Source: Thiomicrospira cyclica ALM1
GTDB taxonomy: Bacteria; Pseudomonadota; Gammaproteobacteria; Thiomicrospirales; Thiomicrospiraceae
Length of the DNA stretch: 64,000 bases
Assembly (NCBI RefSeq): GCF_000214825.1
Contig: NC_015581.1
Coordinates: 992,001 to 1,056,000 of the forward strand
Reading direction: 5' to 3'
Below the pieces are notes generated by a model. It ran no database searches. It was not told the origin of the DNA and saw only the letters and a list, made by a program, of their open reading frames with translations. A program made the position numbers and the translations under genes. Shown here piece by piece: positions 47,047 to 57,434 of this stretch (position 1 is its first letter; each line of letters starts with the position of its first letter).

Positions 47047-47457
47047 TTAATCGCCTTGTCCAATCACAAACGCCACCGCATAGTGGCGTTCGTCACTGAT
47101 TGACACCTGCCAATCACTAATCCCCAAATCTTCAGCTCGCGCTAACGCCGCACCGGTTAAACTAGCCATCGGCTTACCCAAATCATCATGACCTAACATC
47201 AGCTGCTTAAAACTAATGCCCTGTGCAATACCTGTACCTAAGGCCTTAGCCAACGCCTCTTTAAACGCCCAACGTTTCGCTAAAAACTTGACCTGTTGCA
47301 CCGAATGCGAATGCTGTTCAGAAAGCCTTAAGCAGGCCTGGTAATCGTCCCATTCGGCCTCGGCTAACAAGCGTTTGGCAAAGGCATCACCCTGACGTGC
47401 CATTAATTGCTCAATCCGCGCCAGCTCTACCAAATCGGTACCGATACCTTTGATCAA
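47047..47457 (-). CDS. acpS: Holo-[acyl-carrier-protein] synthase
   Basis: 136 aa. Transfers phosphopantetheine from CoA to apo-[20 protein letters not shown] at the N-terminus has the Mg-binding Asp, and [20 protein letters not shown] (about 75-94) has the conserved Glu of the W(F/A)xKEA motif. It is the last gene of the lepA-acpS operon and overlaps pdxJ by four bases, the conserved arrangement. Confidence 0.97.
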   Translation of the reverse strand: MIKGIGTDLVELARIEQLMARQGDAFAKRLLAEAEWDDYQACLRLSEQHSHSVQQVKFLAKRWAFKEALAKALGTGIAQGISFKQLMLGHDDLGKPMASLTGAALARAEDLGISDWQVSISDERHYAVAFVIGQGD

Positions 47458-48215
47458 ATTGCCGCTCTCGCATCACGCATTAAACGCTTCATTTCGCGCA
47501 CCGCTTCGGGCAAGCCGCTAAAAATCGCCTGTGCCACAATCGCATGACCAATATTCAATTCCTCGATACAAGCAATCTGTGCAATAGCCTCGACATTATG
47601 ATAATGCAAGCCATGACCGGCGTTGACCACCAAACCTAACCCATGCGCAAACTCGGCCGCATCACGAATGCGGATCAGTTCCTGCGCTCGCTCTGCGGCG
47701 GTTGGTAAATCAGCATAACGACCGGTATGCAATTCAATTACTGGTGCCCCTACTGCCTTAGCGGCACGAATCTGAGTTTCATCAGCATCAATAAATAACG
47801 ACACCCGACAACCGGCTTGCGCTAAGCGGTCACACGCCTCAGTTAACCAGGCCTGCTGACCCGCCACATCCAAACCACCCTCAGTGGTTAATTCCTCGCG
47901 CTTTTCCGGTACTAGGCACACATCTTCCGGTTGCACATCACAAGCAATGGCCAGCATTTCTTCGGTAACCGCCATCTCCAAGTTCATCTTAGTTTGCAAG
48001 CAAGCTTTTAAGCGATAAACATCAGCATCCTGAATATGACGGCGATCTTCACGCAAATGCAAGGTAATGCTATCCGCCCCAGCCATTTCAGCATCTAAAG
48101 CGGCTTTAACCGGATCAGGATAACGGGTGCCACGGGCTTGGCGCAAGGTGGCCACATGGTCAATATTTAAGCCAAGGAAGATGGGATTTAAAACCGGGGT
48201 TAAAGTCGCATTCAT
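47454..48215 (-). CDS. pdxJ: Pyridoxine 5'-phosphate synthase
   Basis: 253 aa. Condenses 3-amino-2-oxopropyl phosphate and DXP to pyridoxine phosphate. [23 protein letters not shown] at the N-terminus holds the active-site His and Arg; [19 protein letters not shown], then [15 protein letters not shown] and [17 protein letters not shown], complete the TIM barrel. Overlaps recO upstream and acpS downstream by four bases each. Confidence 0.98.
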   Translation of the reverse strand: MNATLTPVLNPIFLGLNIDHVATLRQARGTRYPDPVKAALDAEMAGADSITLHLREDRRHIQDADVYRLKACLQTKMNLEMAVTEEMLAIACDVQPEDVCLVPEKREELTTEGGLDVAGQQAWLTEACDRLAQAGCRVSLFIDADETQIRAAKAVGAPVIELHTGRYADLPTAAERAQELIRIRDAAEFAHGLGLVVNAGHGLHYHNVEAIAQIACIEELNIGHAIVAQAIFSGLPEAVREMKRLMRDARAAI

Positions 48216-49024
48216 GAGGACGTATCCTTTGCAGTCGTTAAAAAGGTTTGTAATAACTGCCGACTCCCAAGCGGGCGTCCGGCTAAAAAAAGATCCAGAT
48301 GGGCACGAAACACTCGTTTCAGCGCGGCAAGCAAGCGCAAATCTATCTGCCCAGCACTACCCGCCTGCTCATCTAATAAAGCAAGCAACGCGGCTCCAGG
48401 CAAATCCCAAACTTCCGCTTGATGATCAGCAAGCTCGGGTAAGGTCTGCGGACGTAATCGATACGGGCGTTGCGGGTCAATCGCCGCACCCGCTACAAAG
48501 CCATACGTTTGCTCAGTCAACCAAGTGTGTAAGGGATAACCCAGCTCTTGTAATAAATACCACTCAAAACGACGTAACCACCAGGCCTGCTGGGCGCGAT
48601 TCAAGGTCGCTGGGCTGATCTTATCCATTTTGGCTTGATTACTCAGCGCCTGTAAGGTTTCGATATAGACCACAAACAGGGTTTCGCAAGGTTGCGCCAG
48701 TGGCAAAGAGTTATATAACAACTCATTAAGATACAAACCACACAAATTGGCTTCACCACTCAGCCAATGCACCTGACCATAAGCCTCCAAATGGCTAGGC
48801 ATTAACCAGTCCTGGTTGGATGGACTTGCTTGCCACGCCACCTGCAACGGCTGAAACGGCTGTAACCAGGCCTGCTTTTGGCGCGCGGCTTTAGACGCTT
48901 GGCGCACGCCCCGAAAAGTGGCAAACCGCTTGCCCTGTTGAGGCATCAATAAAGTGACCTGTAAACTGGTCTCCTTATAAGGCCGCGTGTGTAATACATA
49001 GGCCGGCTGTTGAATGACGCTCAC
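48212..49024 (-). CDS. recO: DNA repair protein RecO
   Basis: 270 aa. RecO loads RecA with RecR on SSB-coated gaps. N-terminal OB domain: [24 protein letters not shown]. The helical part contains LWLSG-like [22 protein letters not shown]. The Cys4 zinc site present in some RecO is not obvious. Length is slightly above E. coli (242). It carries two CAGGCCTG words (48582, 48867). Overlaps era and pdxJ by four bases. Confidence 0.95.
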   Translation of the reverse strand: MSVIQQPAYVLHTRPYKETSLQVTLLMPQQGKRFATFRGVRQASKAARQKQAWLQPFQPLQVAWQASPSNQDWLMPSHLEAYGQVHWLSGEANLCGLYLNELLYNSLPLAQPCETLFVVYIETLQALSNQAKMDKISPATLNRAQQAWWLRRFEWYLLQELGYPLHTWLTEQTYGFVAGAAIDPQRPYRLRPQTLPELADHQAEVWDLPGAALLALLDEQAGSAGQIDLRLLAALKRVFRAHLDLFLAGRPLGSRQLLQTFLTTAKDTSS

Positions 49025-49932
49025 AAATCGGTATAACCCAAACTCGCTAAGGCGCGATCATCATCCGACCAGTTTTGCTTCACCTTCACCCACAATTCCA
49101 GGTGCACACGTTTTTCAAGCATCGCCACCATATCCATTCGGGCCTGACGCCCCATCTCTTTAATGCGCTCGCCCTTATCGCCAATCACAATCCGTTTTTG
49201 GCCTTCACGCTCGACTAAAATCAACGCATTAACAAACCAACGGTCTTGCTCGGTGTCCATTTCAAATTGCTCAATCGCTACTGTCGCACCATAAGGAACT
49301 TCTTCTCCCAATGAACGCATTAACTTTTCACGCACAATTTCGGCTAACAAAAACTTGGTCGAACGATCGGTAATATAATCTTCCGGGAAAATCGCTGGTT
49401 GTTCTGGCAAGCGTTTTAACACTTCTTTGACAATCAAATCCAAGCCGCTTTTTTTAAACGCCGAAACCGGAATTAAGCTATCAAATTTCACCGCCTGTCC
49501 CAGCAGTTGCAAATAGGGCATCATATCGGCCTTGTGCTTAATCTTATCAATCTTGTTCACCAATAAAATCACCGGCACCTCGGCTTCGGCTAACTGCTGG
49601 GCAACGGCACGATCTTCACGGGTAAACTTCGGCGCTTCAACAACAAACAAAATCACATCAACACCATTAAAGGCACTGCGAGCGGCACGATTCATATAGC
49701 GGTTAATCGATTTCTCGCCGCCCAAATGCAGCCCTGGGGTATCAACATACACAATTTGGTGATCTTCGGCGGTAAAAATGCCATGAATTCGGTGGCGCGT
49801 GGTTTGCGGTTTGGCCGAAGTAATACTCAGCTTCTGCCCCAACAACTCATTCATTAGTGTTGATTTGCCGACATTTGGGCGGCCAACAACGGCGGCAAAA
49901 CCCGCTTTAAAAGGTGTTTGCTGTTCGCTCAT
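49021..49932 (-). CDS. era: GTPase Era
   Basis: 303 aa. Essential GTPase in 30S maturation. G1 GRPNVGKSTLMNELLG (about 17-32), G3 DTPGLH, G4 NKIDKI, then a C-terminal KH domain with VIGDKGERIKEMGRQARMDM. Overlaps rnc and recO by four bases each. Confidence 0.98.
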   Translation of the reverse strand: MSEQQTPFKAGFAAVVGRPNVGKSTLMNELLGQKLSITSAKPQTTRHRIHGIFTAEDHQIVYVDTPGLHLGGEKSINRYMNRAARSAFNGVDVILFVVEAPKFTREDRAVAQQLAEAEVPVILLVNKIDKIKHKADMMPYLQLLGQAVKFDSLIPVSAFKKSGLDLIVKEVLKRLPEQPAIFPEDYITDRSTKFLLAEIVREKLMRSLGEEVPYGATVAIEQFEMDTEQDRWFVNALILVEREGQKRIVIGDKGERIKEMGRQARMDMVAMLEKRVHLELWVKVKQNWSDDDRALASLGYTDL

Positions 49933-50624
49933 ACTTGTCCTAACGCCTCTAGGGCGATTTCTGCGGCTTTTTGCTCGGCCTTGCGTCGACTGGTATCGGT
50001 CGCTTCAAATTTGGTATTCAATGGCGACACATAACAAGCCACGGTAAACACCTGAGCGTGGGCGACACCATTAACACTAATAATGCTATATTCCGGTAGC
50101 GGATGCTGTTGCGCTTGCAACCATTCCTGCAAGCGAGTTTTGGGGTCTTTGCCGACTTTTTGCGGGTCTAACTCACACAACTTATTAGCATACAAGCGTT
50201 CCACAAACGCCCGGCAGGCCTGCAAACCACCATCTTGATAAACCGCGGCAATAATCGCTTCTAAGGCATCGGCTAAAATCGACTCGCGTCGATAACCGCC
50301 GCTTTTCAACTCACCCGGCCCCAAGGTCAACATATCACTCAAAGCCAGTTTTCTGGAAAGCTTGGCCAGGGTTTCGCCTTTCACCAAATGGGCACGAATA
50401 CGGCTTAAATCCCCTTCGGGTAAATTGGTAAACTGCTCAAACAACAAGTCGGCAATTATAAAGTTAACCAAACTGTCGCCTAAAAACTCTAAGCGTTCGT
50501 TATTTTTAGCCCCAGCACTGCGATGGGTTAAGGCCAGCTCCAACCAAGTTTCATCTTGGAAGCTATAGCCTAACCGAGTCGATAATTGACGTAATTTAAA
50601 TTGGCGTTCTGCTTGACCCGCCAT
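49929..50624 (-). CDS. rnc: Ribonuclease III
   Basis: 231 aa. Cleaves double-stranded RNA, including rRNA precursors. The catalytic signature NERLEFLGDSLVNFIIADLL (about 37-56) carries the key Glu and Asp; the second acidic cluster is ILADALEAIIAAVYQDGG. A C-terminal dsRNA-binding domain (about 155-228) ends in KAEQKAAEIALEAL. Shares one base with lepB. Confidence 0.98.
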   Translation of the reverse strand: MAGQAERQFKLRQLSTRLGYSFQDETWLELALTHRSAGAKNNERLEFLGDSLVNFIIADLLFEQFTNLPEGDLSRIRAHLVKGETLAKLSRKLALSDMLTLGPGELKSGGYRRESILADALEAIIAAVYQDGGLQACRAFVERLYANKLCELDPQKVGKDPKTRLQEWLQAQQHPLPEYSIISVNGVAHAQVFTVACYVSPLNTKFEATDTSRRKAEQKAAEIALEALGQV

Positions 50625-51394
50625 TACTCAATCCCTCGCCCAATACGATTCCATTGCAAACCCTGATCCCAATTCATCCATATCGCAAAGGCACGGCCTT
50701 TCAAAAACTCTTCAGACACCAAGCCCCAACTGCGGCTATCGGCACTGTGATCCCGGTTATCGCCCATCGCAAAATAATAACCTTCCGGTACCACCACATC
50801 ATAGACATTCATACCACGACGATCTGGATCAATCAAAATCTCATAACTGCGACCATCCGGCAGAGTTTCACGCAAATGGCGTGCCCCGGTCATCACCGAA
50901 CCCGAATTTAAACCGATGTAGCGTCCAATCGGTTCTTGTGGCACCGGCTCACCATTAATAAATAACTCCTTATCCACATAGGTAATGCGATCGCCCGGCA
51001 CCCCAACAATCCGTTTAATATAATCGACATTCGGGTCCAGCGGATAACGGAACACAGCCACATCACCACGCTGCGGATCACCAACTGGAATCACTCGGCT
51101 TTGCAACACCGGCAAACGCACCCCATAGGAATATTTGTTGACCACAATAAAGTCACCAATTTCTAAGGTCGGATACATCGAACCGGATGGAATCCGAAAC
51201 GGCTCGATCATAAAAGAACGCAACACCAACACAATTAAAAAAACCGGAAACAACGAACGTGCATACTCAATCACAATCGGTACATTTTGGGTAACCGCCG
51301 AGTGCTCACGTTTTTTCTTCCACACCATCCGATCAATCAACACCAGCACCCCGGTGATAACGGTCACTAAGACTAAAATTAATTCAAAATTCAT
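50624..51394 (-). CDS. lepB: Signal peptidase I
   Basis: 256 aa. Two N-terminal helices (FELILVLVTVITGVLVLID and SLFPVFLIVLVLRSFMI) anchor it in the inner membrane. Catalytic Ser is in IPSGSMYPTLEIGDF (about residue 71) and Lys in PNVDYIKRIVGVPGDRI (about 125). Shorter than E. coli LepB (324). Its ATG shares one base with the lepA stop. Confidence 0.97.
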   Translation of the reverse strand: MNFELILVLVTVITGVLVLIDRMVWKKKREHSAVTQNVPIVIEYARSLFPVFLIVLVLRSFMIEPFRIPSGSMYPTLEIGDFIVVNKYSYGVRLPVLQSRVIPVGDPQRGDVAVFRYPLDPNVDYIKRIVGVPGDRITYVDKELFINGEPVPQEPIGRYIGLNSGSVMTGARHLRETLPDGRSYEILIDPDRRGMNVYDVVVPEGYYFAMGDNRDHSADSRSWGLVSEEFLKGRAFAIWMNWDQGLQWNRIGRGIE

Positions 51395-53205
51395 TATTTA
51401 TCACTGCCTCCGGTATTTAACACCGCCATAAAGGCTTCTTGCGGCAACTCAATGCGCCCTATCGTCTTCATACGCTTCTTGCCTTCTTTCTGCTTCTCGA
51501 GCAATTTCTTTTTGCGCGACACATCGCCACCATAACACTTGGCCAACACGTTTTTACGCATCGCTTTCACATTGGTACGACCAATCACCTTACCACCAAT
51601 CGCCGCCTGAATCGCCACTTCAAACATTTGGCGTGGGATAATGTCCTTGAGCTTTTCAATCATTTCTTTACCGCGAGTCACCGCCATCGAACGGTGCGTA
51701 ATTACCGCCAAAGCATCGACCGGCTCGCCGTTAATTAAAAAGTCTACCTTCACCAAATCATCGGCTTGGAAACGCTTAAACTCATAATCCATCGACGCAT
51801 AACCACGGGTATTGGATTTTAAACGGTCAAAAAAGTCTAACACCACCTCGTTTAAGGGCAACTCAAAACTAATCGAAATTTGGTTACCGGCATAGCTCAT
51901 AGCTTTTTGCACACCGCGCTTATCAATGCACAATTTCATCACCGCACCGATATACTCTTGCGGCACCAAAATATTGGCTTGAATAATCGGTTCACGAATC
52001 TCAGCAATGGTAGCCACATCCGGCAATTCGGACGGGTTATCAATCTTCAATACTTCATCTTTTTTGGTCAACAACTCATAAACCACCGTCGGCGCCGTAC
52101 TAATCAAATCCAAGTTATATTCGCGCTCTAAACGCTCCTGGATAATTTCCATGTGCAGCATCCCCAAAAAGCCGCAACGGAAACCAAAGCCCAAGGCCTC
52201 AGAGGTTTCAGGTTCAAAGTTGAGCGCCGCATCATTCAAACGTAATTTACGCAAGGCCTCACGTAAATCCTCATAATCTTCCGAACTTATCGGAAACAAA
52301 CCGGCAAATACGCGTGGCTGTACCGGCTTAAAACCAGGCAAACGCTCGGCAACCGGATTTTTGGCATCGGTTAAGGTATCGCCCACCGGCGCGCCATCGA
52401 TGTCTTTAATCCCGGCAATCACATAACCCACTTCACCGGCACCCAAAAACGCTTGTGGACTGCGCTTAGGCGTGAAAATGCCCACATCGGTCACTTCATA
52501 ATCATCACCGGTCGACATCACGCGCATTTTGGTTTTCTTGGCAATCTTGCCATCAATCACCCGCACCAACGACACCACACCCAAATAATTATCAAACCAA
52601 GAATCAATAATCAGCGCCTTAAACGGTGCGTCTAAATCACCCACCGGTGCCGGCACTTTTTTAATCAACTCTTCCAAGGTTTCAACAATACCAATACCCG
52701 CCTTGGCACTGGCCGATACCGCTTCCGAAGCATCAATACCAACAATTTCTTCAATTTCTAGCTTCACCCGCTCCGGCTCTGCCGCTGGCAAGTCAATCTT
52801 GTTTAATACCGGAATCACCTCAAGGTCTTGCTCAATGGCGGTATAACAGTTGGCAACCGTTTGCGCCTCCACCCCTTGCGAGGCATCCACCACCAACAAC
52901 GCCCCCTCACAGGCCGCTAACGAACGCGATACCTCATAAGAAAAGTCGACGTGGCCGGGCGTATCGATAAAATTCAGCTGGTAGGTTTCACCATTATTAG
53001 CTTTATATAACAAGGTCACACTTTGGGCTTTAATGGTAATGCCGCGTTCGCGCTCAATATCCATCGAATCCAACACCTGCTTATCCATTTCGCGTTCCGT
53101 TAAGCCACCACAATGCTGAATAAAACGATCAGCAATGGTCGATTTGCCATGGTCAATGTGGGCGATAATCGAAAAATTACGAATATGAGATAAGGGTTGC
53201 GACAT
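51394..53205 (-). CDS. lepA: Elongation factor 4 (LepA)
   Basis: 603 aa from the ATG at 53205 (GGAGT upstream). A ribosomal back-translocase/initiation-related GTPase: [17 protein letters not shown] (G1), [28 protein letters not shown], and NKIDLP. The C-terminal LepA-specific domain ends in [19 protein letters not shown]-like sequence. It is the first gene of the operon toward acpS, after the mucD terminator. Confidence 0.98.
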   Translation of the reverse strand: MSQPLSHIRNFSIIAHIDHGKSTIADRFIQHCGGLTEREMDKQVLDSMDIERERGITIKAQSVTLLYKANNGETYQLNFIDTPGHVDFSYEVSRSLAACEGALLVVDASQGVEAQTVANCYTAIEQDLEVIPVLNKIDLPAAEPERVKLEIEEIVGIDASEAVSASAKAGIGIVETLEELIKKVPAPVGDLDAPFKALIIDSWFDNYLGVVSLVRVIDGKIAKKTKMRVMSTGDDYEVTDVGIFTPKRSPQAFLGAGEVGYVIAGIKDIDGAPVGDTLTDAKNPVAERLPGFKPVQPRVFAGLFPISSEDYEDLREALRKLRLNDAALNFEPETSEALGFGFRCGFLGMLHMEIIQERLEREYNLDLISTAPTVVYELLTKKDEVLKIDNPSELPDVATIAEIREPIIQANILVPQEYIGAVMKLCIDKRGVQKAMSYAGNQISISFELPLNEVVLDFFDRLKSNTRGYASMDYEFKRFQADDLVKVDFLINGEPVDALAVITHRSMAVTRGKEMIEKLKDIIPRQMFEVAIQAAIGGKVIGRTNVKAMRKNVLAKCYGGDVSRKKKLLEKQKEGKKRMKTIGRIELPQEAFMAVLNTGGSDK

Positions 53206-53233
53206 GCGTACTCCAAGCAAAAACTCAATAAAA

Positions 53234-53253
53234 AAGGGTGCGATTGCACCCTT
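53234..53253 (-). terminator. Terminator between mucD and lepA
   Basis: AAGGGTGC-GATT-GCACCCTT perfect hairpin with a T-run on the minus strand. Next to it lie an exact CAGGCCTG (53277) and one diverged copy. Confidence 0.88.
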
Positions 53254-53347
53254 ACTTGACCAGACCTGCTGATAACCAGGCCTGGCAAACCGGTAAAATT
53301 GGCGTTATTTTACGCTAATTTCTGCCAATGCACCAGCCATCATGCGC

Positions 53348-54778
53348 CTACTCCAGTGTTAGCGCGATAAAGTTAGAACGGCCATTACGAATCACCCGCA
53401 AAGGTACCGACTGACCCGCTGGCACCGCACTCAAGACTTTATCGACATCTTCAATACTGCGCAACGGTTGAAAGTTAATACTCACCAAAATATCGCCCTG
53501 GATTAAACCGCTACGGCTTGCCAAACCTTCACGCATCTGCTCAATCTCCACCCCAAACGGAATACTCAACTCTTGCAACTGCTCGCTGTCCAAAGGACGC
53601 AACATCACATTCAACACTTCGCTAGACATCGCTGGTGCCGACTGAGTACTGGCACTCGCCATGTTATCTAACGGCGCCAATTGCGTACGAATAATAATTT
53701 CTTCCCCCTGGCGCAAAATCAACACTTCCGATTCTTTGGTAATCGGCGTGATCCCTACCGCCGGTGGCAAATCAGTCGATTTTTCAATCACTTTGTCGTT
53801 AAACTTCAAAATAATATCACCCGACTGAATGCCGGCACGTTCGGCTGGCGAGCCCGGAAAGGCTTGCGCCACTAAGGCACCTTGCGGCGAATCCATATTA
53901 AACGAACGCGCTAAGTCACTGGTTACCTCTTGTACCTGAACCCCTAAATAACCCCGCGCTACTTGACCGGTTTCGCGCAACTGCTCCACCACATTCATCG
54001 CAATCTCAATCGGAATCGCAAATGACAAGCCCATAAATCCACCACTACGGGTGAAAATTTGCGCATTAATGCCGATCACTTCACCATTCAGATTAATGAG
54101 CGGACCGCCCGAATTACCCGGGTTAATCGCCACATCGGTCTGAATAAATGGCACATAACTGTCGTCTGGAAGGTTACGCCCTTTGGCACTCACAATCCCC
54201 TTAGTCACGGTGTAATCCAAACCAAACGGTGCGCCAATGGCTAAAACCCAAGCACCCACGCGTAACTCTTCCGAATTCCCAATTTGCACTACTGGCAAAG
54301 CTTCGGCATCTACTTTCAACAAAGCCACATCGGTACGTGGGTCACTACCAATCAACTCGGCTTGATACTCTTTACGATTACTCAAACGCACAATAATCGT
54401 ATCAGCATCATCGATCACATGATGGTTGGTTAAAATATAGCCATCGTCGCTAATAATAAACCCGGAACCCACTGACTGAGCACGACGCTCCGGCCCTCGG
54501 CGTGGTTGGGATTCTTGGCGCGGATCAAAGCCAAAGAAGTGCCGCAAAAACTCTTCTGGCATCCCCCTAAACTGGGGTGGAATCTGACCTTGTGGCTGCT
54601 GGGTATTGCGTCGCTCCGTACGCGTCGTCGAGATATTCACCACCGCCTGATGGTTCTGCTCTACCAACTGGGTGAAGTCAGGAAATGAGGCAGGCGTCTG
54701 GGCGAAACTCTTAGCCGGCAACCATAAAGGCAAAGCGACACAACTTAAAACTAATAATCGTTTAATGGCTTGTTTCAT
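53348..54778 (-). CDS. mucD: Periplasmic HtrA-type serine protease (MucD/DegP-like)
   Basis: 476 aa. Signal peptide with cleavage after AKSFA. Trypsin-like domain (about 90-260) with triad: TNHHVIDDAD (His), RTDVALLKV (Asp) and NPGNSGGPL (Ser). Two PDZ domains follow (about 265-360 and 385-470). Degrades or refolds envelope proteins; in Pseudomonas the homologue controls the sigma-E/AlgU response. Its start overlaps the rseC end by 17 bases. Confidence 0.95.
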   Translation of the reverse strand: MKQAIKRLLVLSCVALPLWLPAKSFAQTPASFPDFTQLVEQNHQAVVNISTTRTERRNTQQPQGQIPPQFRGMPEEFLRHFFGFDPRQESQPRRGPERRAQSVGSGFIISDDGYILTNHHVIDDADTIIVRLSNRKEYQAELIGSDPRTDVALLKVDAEALPVVQIGNSEELRVGAWVLAIGAPFGLDYTVTKGIVSAKGRNLPDDSYVPFIQTDVAINPGNSGGPLINLNGEVIGINAQIFTRSGGFMGLSFAIPIEIAMNVVEQLRETGQVARGYLGVQVQEVTSDLARSFNMDSPQGALVAQAFPGSPAERAGIQSGDIILKFNDKVIEKSTDLPPAVGITPITKESEVLILRQGEEIIIRTQLAPLDNMASASTQSAPAMSSEVLNVMLRPLDSEQLQELSIPFGVEIEQMREGLASRSGLIQGDILVSINFQPLRSIEDVDKVLSAVPAGQSVPLRVIRNGRSNFIALTLE

Positions 54779-55232
54779 AGTTCCTCTCAGATCCGTTTTG
54801 GGTTTCTAAAATACGGTCGATTACCGGCATTGAGGGTTGATGATACTTGGATACGCCCCACCAAGCCAACCCCAGCCCTAGTAGGCTCCCTAAAATTATC
54901 ACAAACTCACCGGATGCGGGCCACAGCCAACCGGCCAATAAACCGCCGATTACAAAGGTCACCAACGGCAAGCCATAGGCCAAAAACGCCTGCCACACCA
55001 AACGCCCGCCCGGCAGACGCAACGCCACTTGCTGTCCAACCAGCAGGCCCGGCACCACTGCCACCTTCACATCCTGCTGGGTCGATTGCGCTAACCAACG
55101 CGATAAGGTGCCCGTACTGCAACTGCCTTGCGATTGACAGGAGTGACATCCCGATTCACGCTGGGTTTGCACCCAAGCCCATTGGCCCTCAATACGCACC
55201 ACCCGCCCCTGGGCGATTAAATCTTCATTCAA
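54762..55232 (-). CDS. rseC: RseC/MucC-like inner-membrane protein
   Basis: 156 aa. Cytoplasmic Cys-rich start (SGCHSCQSQGSC, about residues 27-38) as in RseC/SoxR-reducing proteins, then two hydrophobic helices (about 80-125). In other gammaproteobacteria it is downstream of rpoE-rseA-rseB, which are not found here. Divergent from nadB, 100 bp apart. Confidence 0.88.
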   Translation of the reverse strand: MNEDLIAQGRVVRIEGQWAWVQTQRESGCHSCQSQGSCSTGTLSRWLAQSTQQDVKVAVVPGLLVGQQVALRLPGGRLVWQAFLAYGLPLVTFVIGGLLAGWLWPASGEFVIILGSLLGLGLAWWGVSKYHQPSMPVIDRILETQNGSERNYETSH

Positions 55233-55332
55233 CCTTATTCACCTTCATTCGCAGTTGTTCTATAGTGACGTCGCTTAATATTTCAAGCTTCTATGCTACC
55301 ATATTGCTATTACTAATCAGGCAGCACATTCT

Positions 55333-56898
55333 TTGAATACAGACATTCTTATTATTGGTAGCGGCATCGCCGGTCTATCTCTCGCCCTTAAACTCGCCCA
55401 AAACTACCGGGTTACTGTATTAGCCAAATCCAATTTAAGTGAAGGCAGCTCCCAATACGCACAAGGCGGGATTGCCGCAGTGCTCGACCCGTTTGATAGC
55501 GTTGATGCCCATGTGCAAGACACACTAATTGCTGGCGCCGGCTTGTGTGAAGAACCCGCGGTACGTTTTGTAGCCGAAAACGCTCATCAAGCGATTCAAG
55601 AACTGATTCAAATGGGCGTGCCCTTTAGCCCGGCGCTGCAACCGGATAGTAGTTTTCCCTTTCACCTGACCCAAGAAGGTGGCCACAGCTATCGACGCAT
55701 TATCCATGCCGCCGACCACACTGGCCAAAGTGTTATCGACACCCTTATTCAAAAAGTACACACCAGTGACAACATCACCCTACTCCCCAATCACATGACG
55801 GTCGATTTACTACTCGACCGCGAACGCCAGGAATGCACTGGCGCCTATGTGTTGGATAAAGCGGCCGGGAAAATTTTCCCACTGAAAGCCGCCGTCACCG
55901 TACTCGCCACCGGTGGCGCATCAAAAGCCTATTTATATACCAGCAACCCAGACACATCCACCGGTGATGGCATAGCCATGGCTTGGCGCGCGGGCTGTCG
56001 CGTCGGCAATATGGAATTTAATCAATTCCACCCCACATGCCTCTACCACCCGCAAGACCGCTCATTTTTAATTACCGAAGCGGTGCGGGGTGAAGGCGGT
56101 CGCTTGCTACTGGCCAATGGCGAGGCCTTTATGCACAAATACCACCCCGATGGTGAACTGGCGCCTCGTGACGTGGTTGCTCGCGCCATCGACCAAGAAA
56201 TGAAAACCCGCGGTATAGACTGTGTCTATTTGGACATTAGCCACAAACCGGCCGAGTTTTTAAAAAACCACTTCCCGACCATCTATCAACGCTGTTTAAG
56301 AGTGGGCATTGATATCACCCAACAGCCGATACCGGTCGTGCCTGCGGCTCACTATACTTGTGGTGGTGTGGTGACTAATCTGCAAGGTCAAACCGATTTG
56401 CCACGGCTCTATGCAATTGGCGAAACCGCTTACACCGGCTTACATGGTGCCAACCGCCTGGCCAGCAATTCACTGTTAGAAGGCCTGGTATTTGCCGAAG
56501 CGGCACGACAGCATATTCTTAGCCAACCGCTCACCCAGCCCAGCAAAGATCCGAAACCCTGGGATACCAGCAAAGTGAGTCAAGCCAAAGAACGGATATT
56601 GGTCACCCATGATTGGGACGAAGTAAGACGAGTTATGTGGGATTATGTCGGCATCGTACGCACTAACAGCCGTTTAGCCCGTGCATTGCGTCGTATTCAA
56701 ACGCTTGAAACGGAAGTAGAAGAGTTTTATCGCCATCACCTACTGGATGTCGATACACTGGAATTGCGCAATTTAACCCTGGTGGCGAAACTGATGGTGC
56801 TATCGGCGCAAAAACGCCAAGAAAGTCGCGGTCTGCATTACAACCTTGATTATCCGGAGTTACAACCCGCCAGCACCGCGACGATACTAACCCCCTAA
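55333..56898 (+). CDS. nadB: L-aspartate oxidase
   Basis: 521 aa. First step of NAD synthesis: aspartate to iminoaspartate with FAD. The start is a TTG (55333), with only weak ribosome-binding signals, and no better in-frame ATG precedes it. IIGSGIAGLSLALKLA is the FAD motif; SSQYAQGGIAAVLDP, EGGRLLLANGEAFM and HGANRLASNSLLEGLVF match NadB. Palindromic repeats begin seven bases after its stop, at the edge of the accessory block. Confidence 0.97.
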   Translation: MNTDILIIGSGIAGLSLALKLAQNYRVTVLAKSNLSEGSSQYAQGGIAAVLDPFDSVDAHVQDTLIAGAGLCEEPAVRFVAENAHQAIQELIQMGVPFSPALQPDSSFPFHLTQEGGHSYRRIIHAADHTGQSVIDTLIQKVHTSDNITLLPNHMTVDLLLDRERQECTGAYVLDKAAGKIFPLKAAVTVLATGGASKAYLYTSNPDTSTGDGIAMAWRAGCRVGNMEFNQFHPTCLYHPQDRSFLITEAVRGEGGRLLLANGEAFMHKYHPDGELAPRDVVARAIDQEMKTRGIDCVYLDISHKPAEFLKNHFPTIYQRCLRVGIDITQQPIPVVPAAHYTCGGVVTNLQGQTDLPRLYAIGETAYTGLHGANRLASNSLLEGLVFAEAARQHILSQPLTQPSKDPKPWDTSKVSQAKERILVTHDWDEVRRVMWDYVGIVRTNSRLARALRRIQTLETEVEEFYRHHLLDVDTLELRNLTLVAKLMVLSAQKRQESRGLHYNLDYPELQPASTATILTP

Positions 56899-56904
56899 GA
56901 TACC

Positions 56905-56973
56905 GTCATTCCGACACCTTTTTCGTCATTCCGGCATTTAACACGGTCATTCCGGCGCGGGTCGGAATCTCCA
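56905..56973. repeat. Palindromic repeats after nadB (family A, one near-complete and two half copies)
   Basis: Two truncated GTCATTCCG copies, then a near-complete copy at about 56946-56972 (TCATTCCGGCGCG and GTCGGAATCTCC). It begins right after the nadB stop. Family A is ATTCCGGC-GCAG-GCCGGAAT with GTC before and CTC after. Confidence 0.85.
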
Positions 56974-57003
56974 ACCGACCACACATACCCCAAAAACAAA
57001 AAC

Positions 57004-57020
57004 GCCGGATTCAACCCGGC
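57004..57020 (-). terminator. Terminator of the vapC-like pseudogene operon
   Basis: GCCGG/CCGGC stem with a long T-rich run on the minus strand (AAAAACAAAAA on plus). Nearly the same sequence recurs at 58683-58701. Confidence 0.75.
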
Positions 57021-57059
57021 ATTTCAAAACACACAACCAAACCCTACCGACACAAAATA

Positions 57060-57434
57060 TTACTTAAAAACACCCATAAACCTATCAATAGAAATCACAT
57101 TTTTATGTGCTTGTAACTTTTTATCATCGCTAACCAACAAACACCTTTCAGACAGCGCAGAAGCCAAAATCAAACTGTCTGGCAACTTCAACGAACCCGC
57201 CTTGCGAATATGAATCGTTTACTCAACAACATCATAGCTTAGCCTTATTTCTTGCATCAAAGCAAGAACCGAACGAATATTACTTTCATCAGCCTTATCC
57301 AAGCTTGGATATGCTAACAGCTCAATCTTCGAAATACTCGAATAAAAAAGTATTGATTTTGGTAAAACAAGCCCATGTTCAAATAAATAAATTAACGCAT
57401 TGGTGTCGAGCAAATAACGATCATTCCCACTCAT
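57060..57434 (-). pseudogene. VapC-like PIN toxin, broken by a TAA
   Basis: From the ATG at 57434 the frame gives 71 residues (YLLDTNALIYLFEHG, SSISKIELLAYPS) and then a single TAA at 57221-57219. The same frame continues for 52 residues with the rest of a PIN domain (KLPDSLILASALSERCLLVS, then DDKKL) to a stop at 57060-57062. The stop removes the third and fourth acidic ligands, so the toxin is almost certainly inactive unless read through. Typical VapC length (about 124) when joined. The start overlaps the antitoxin gene by 14 bases. Confidence 0.85.
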
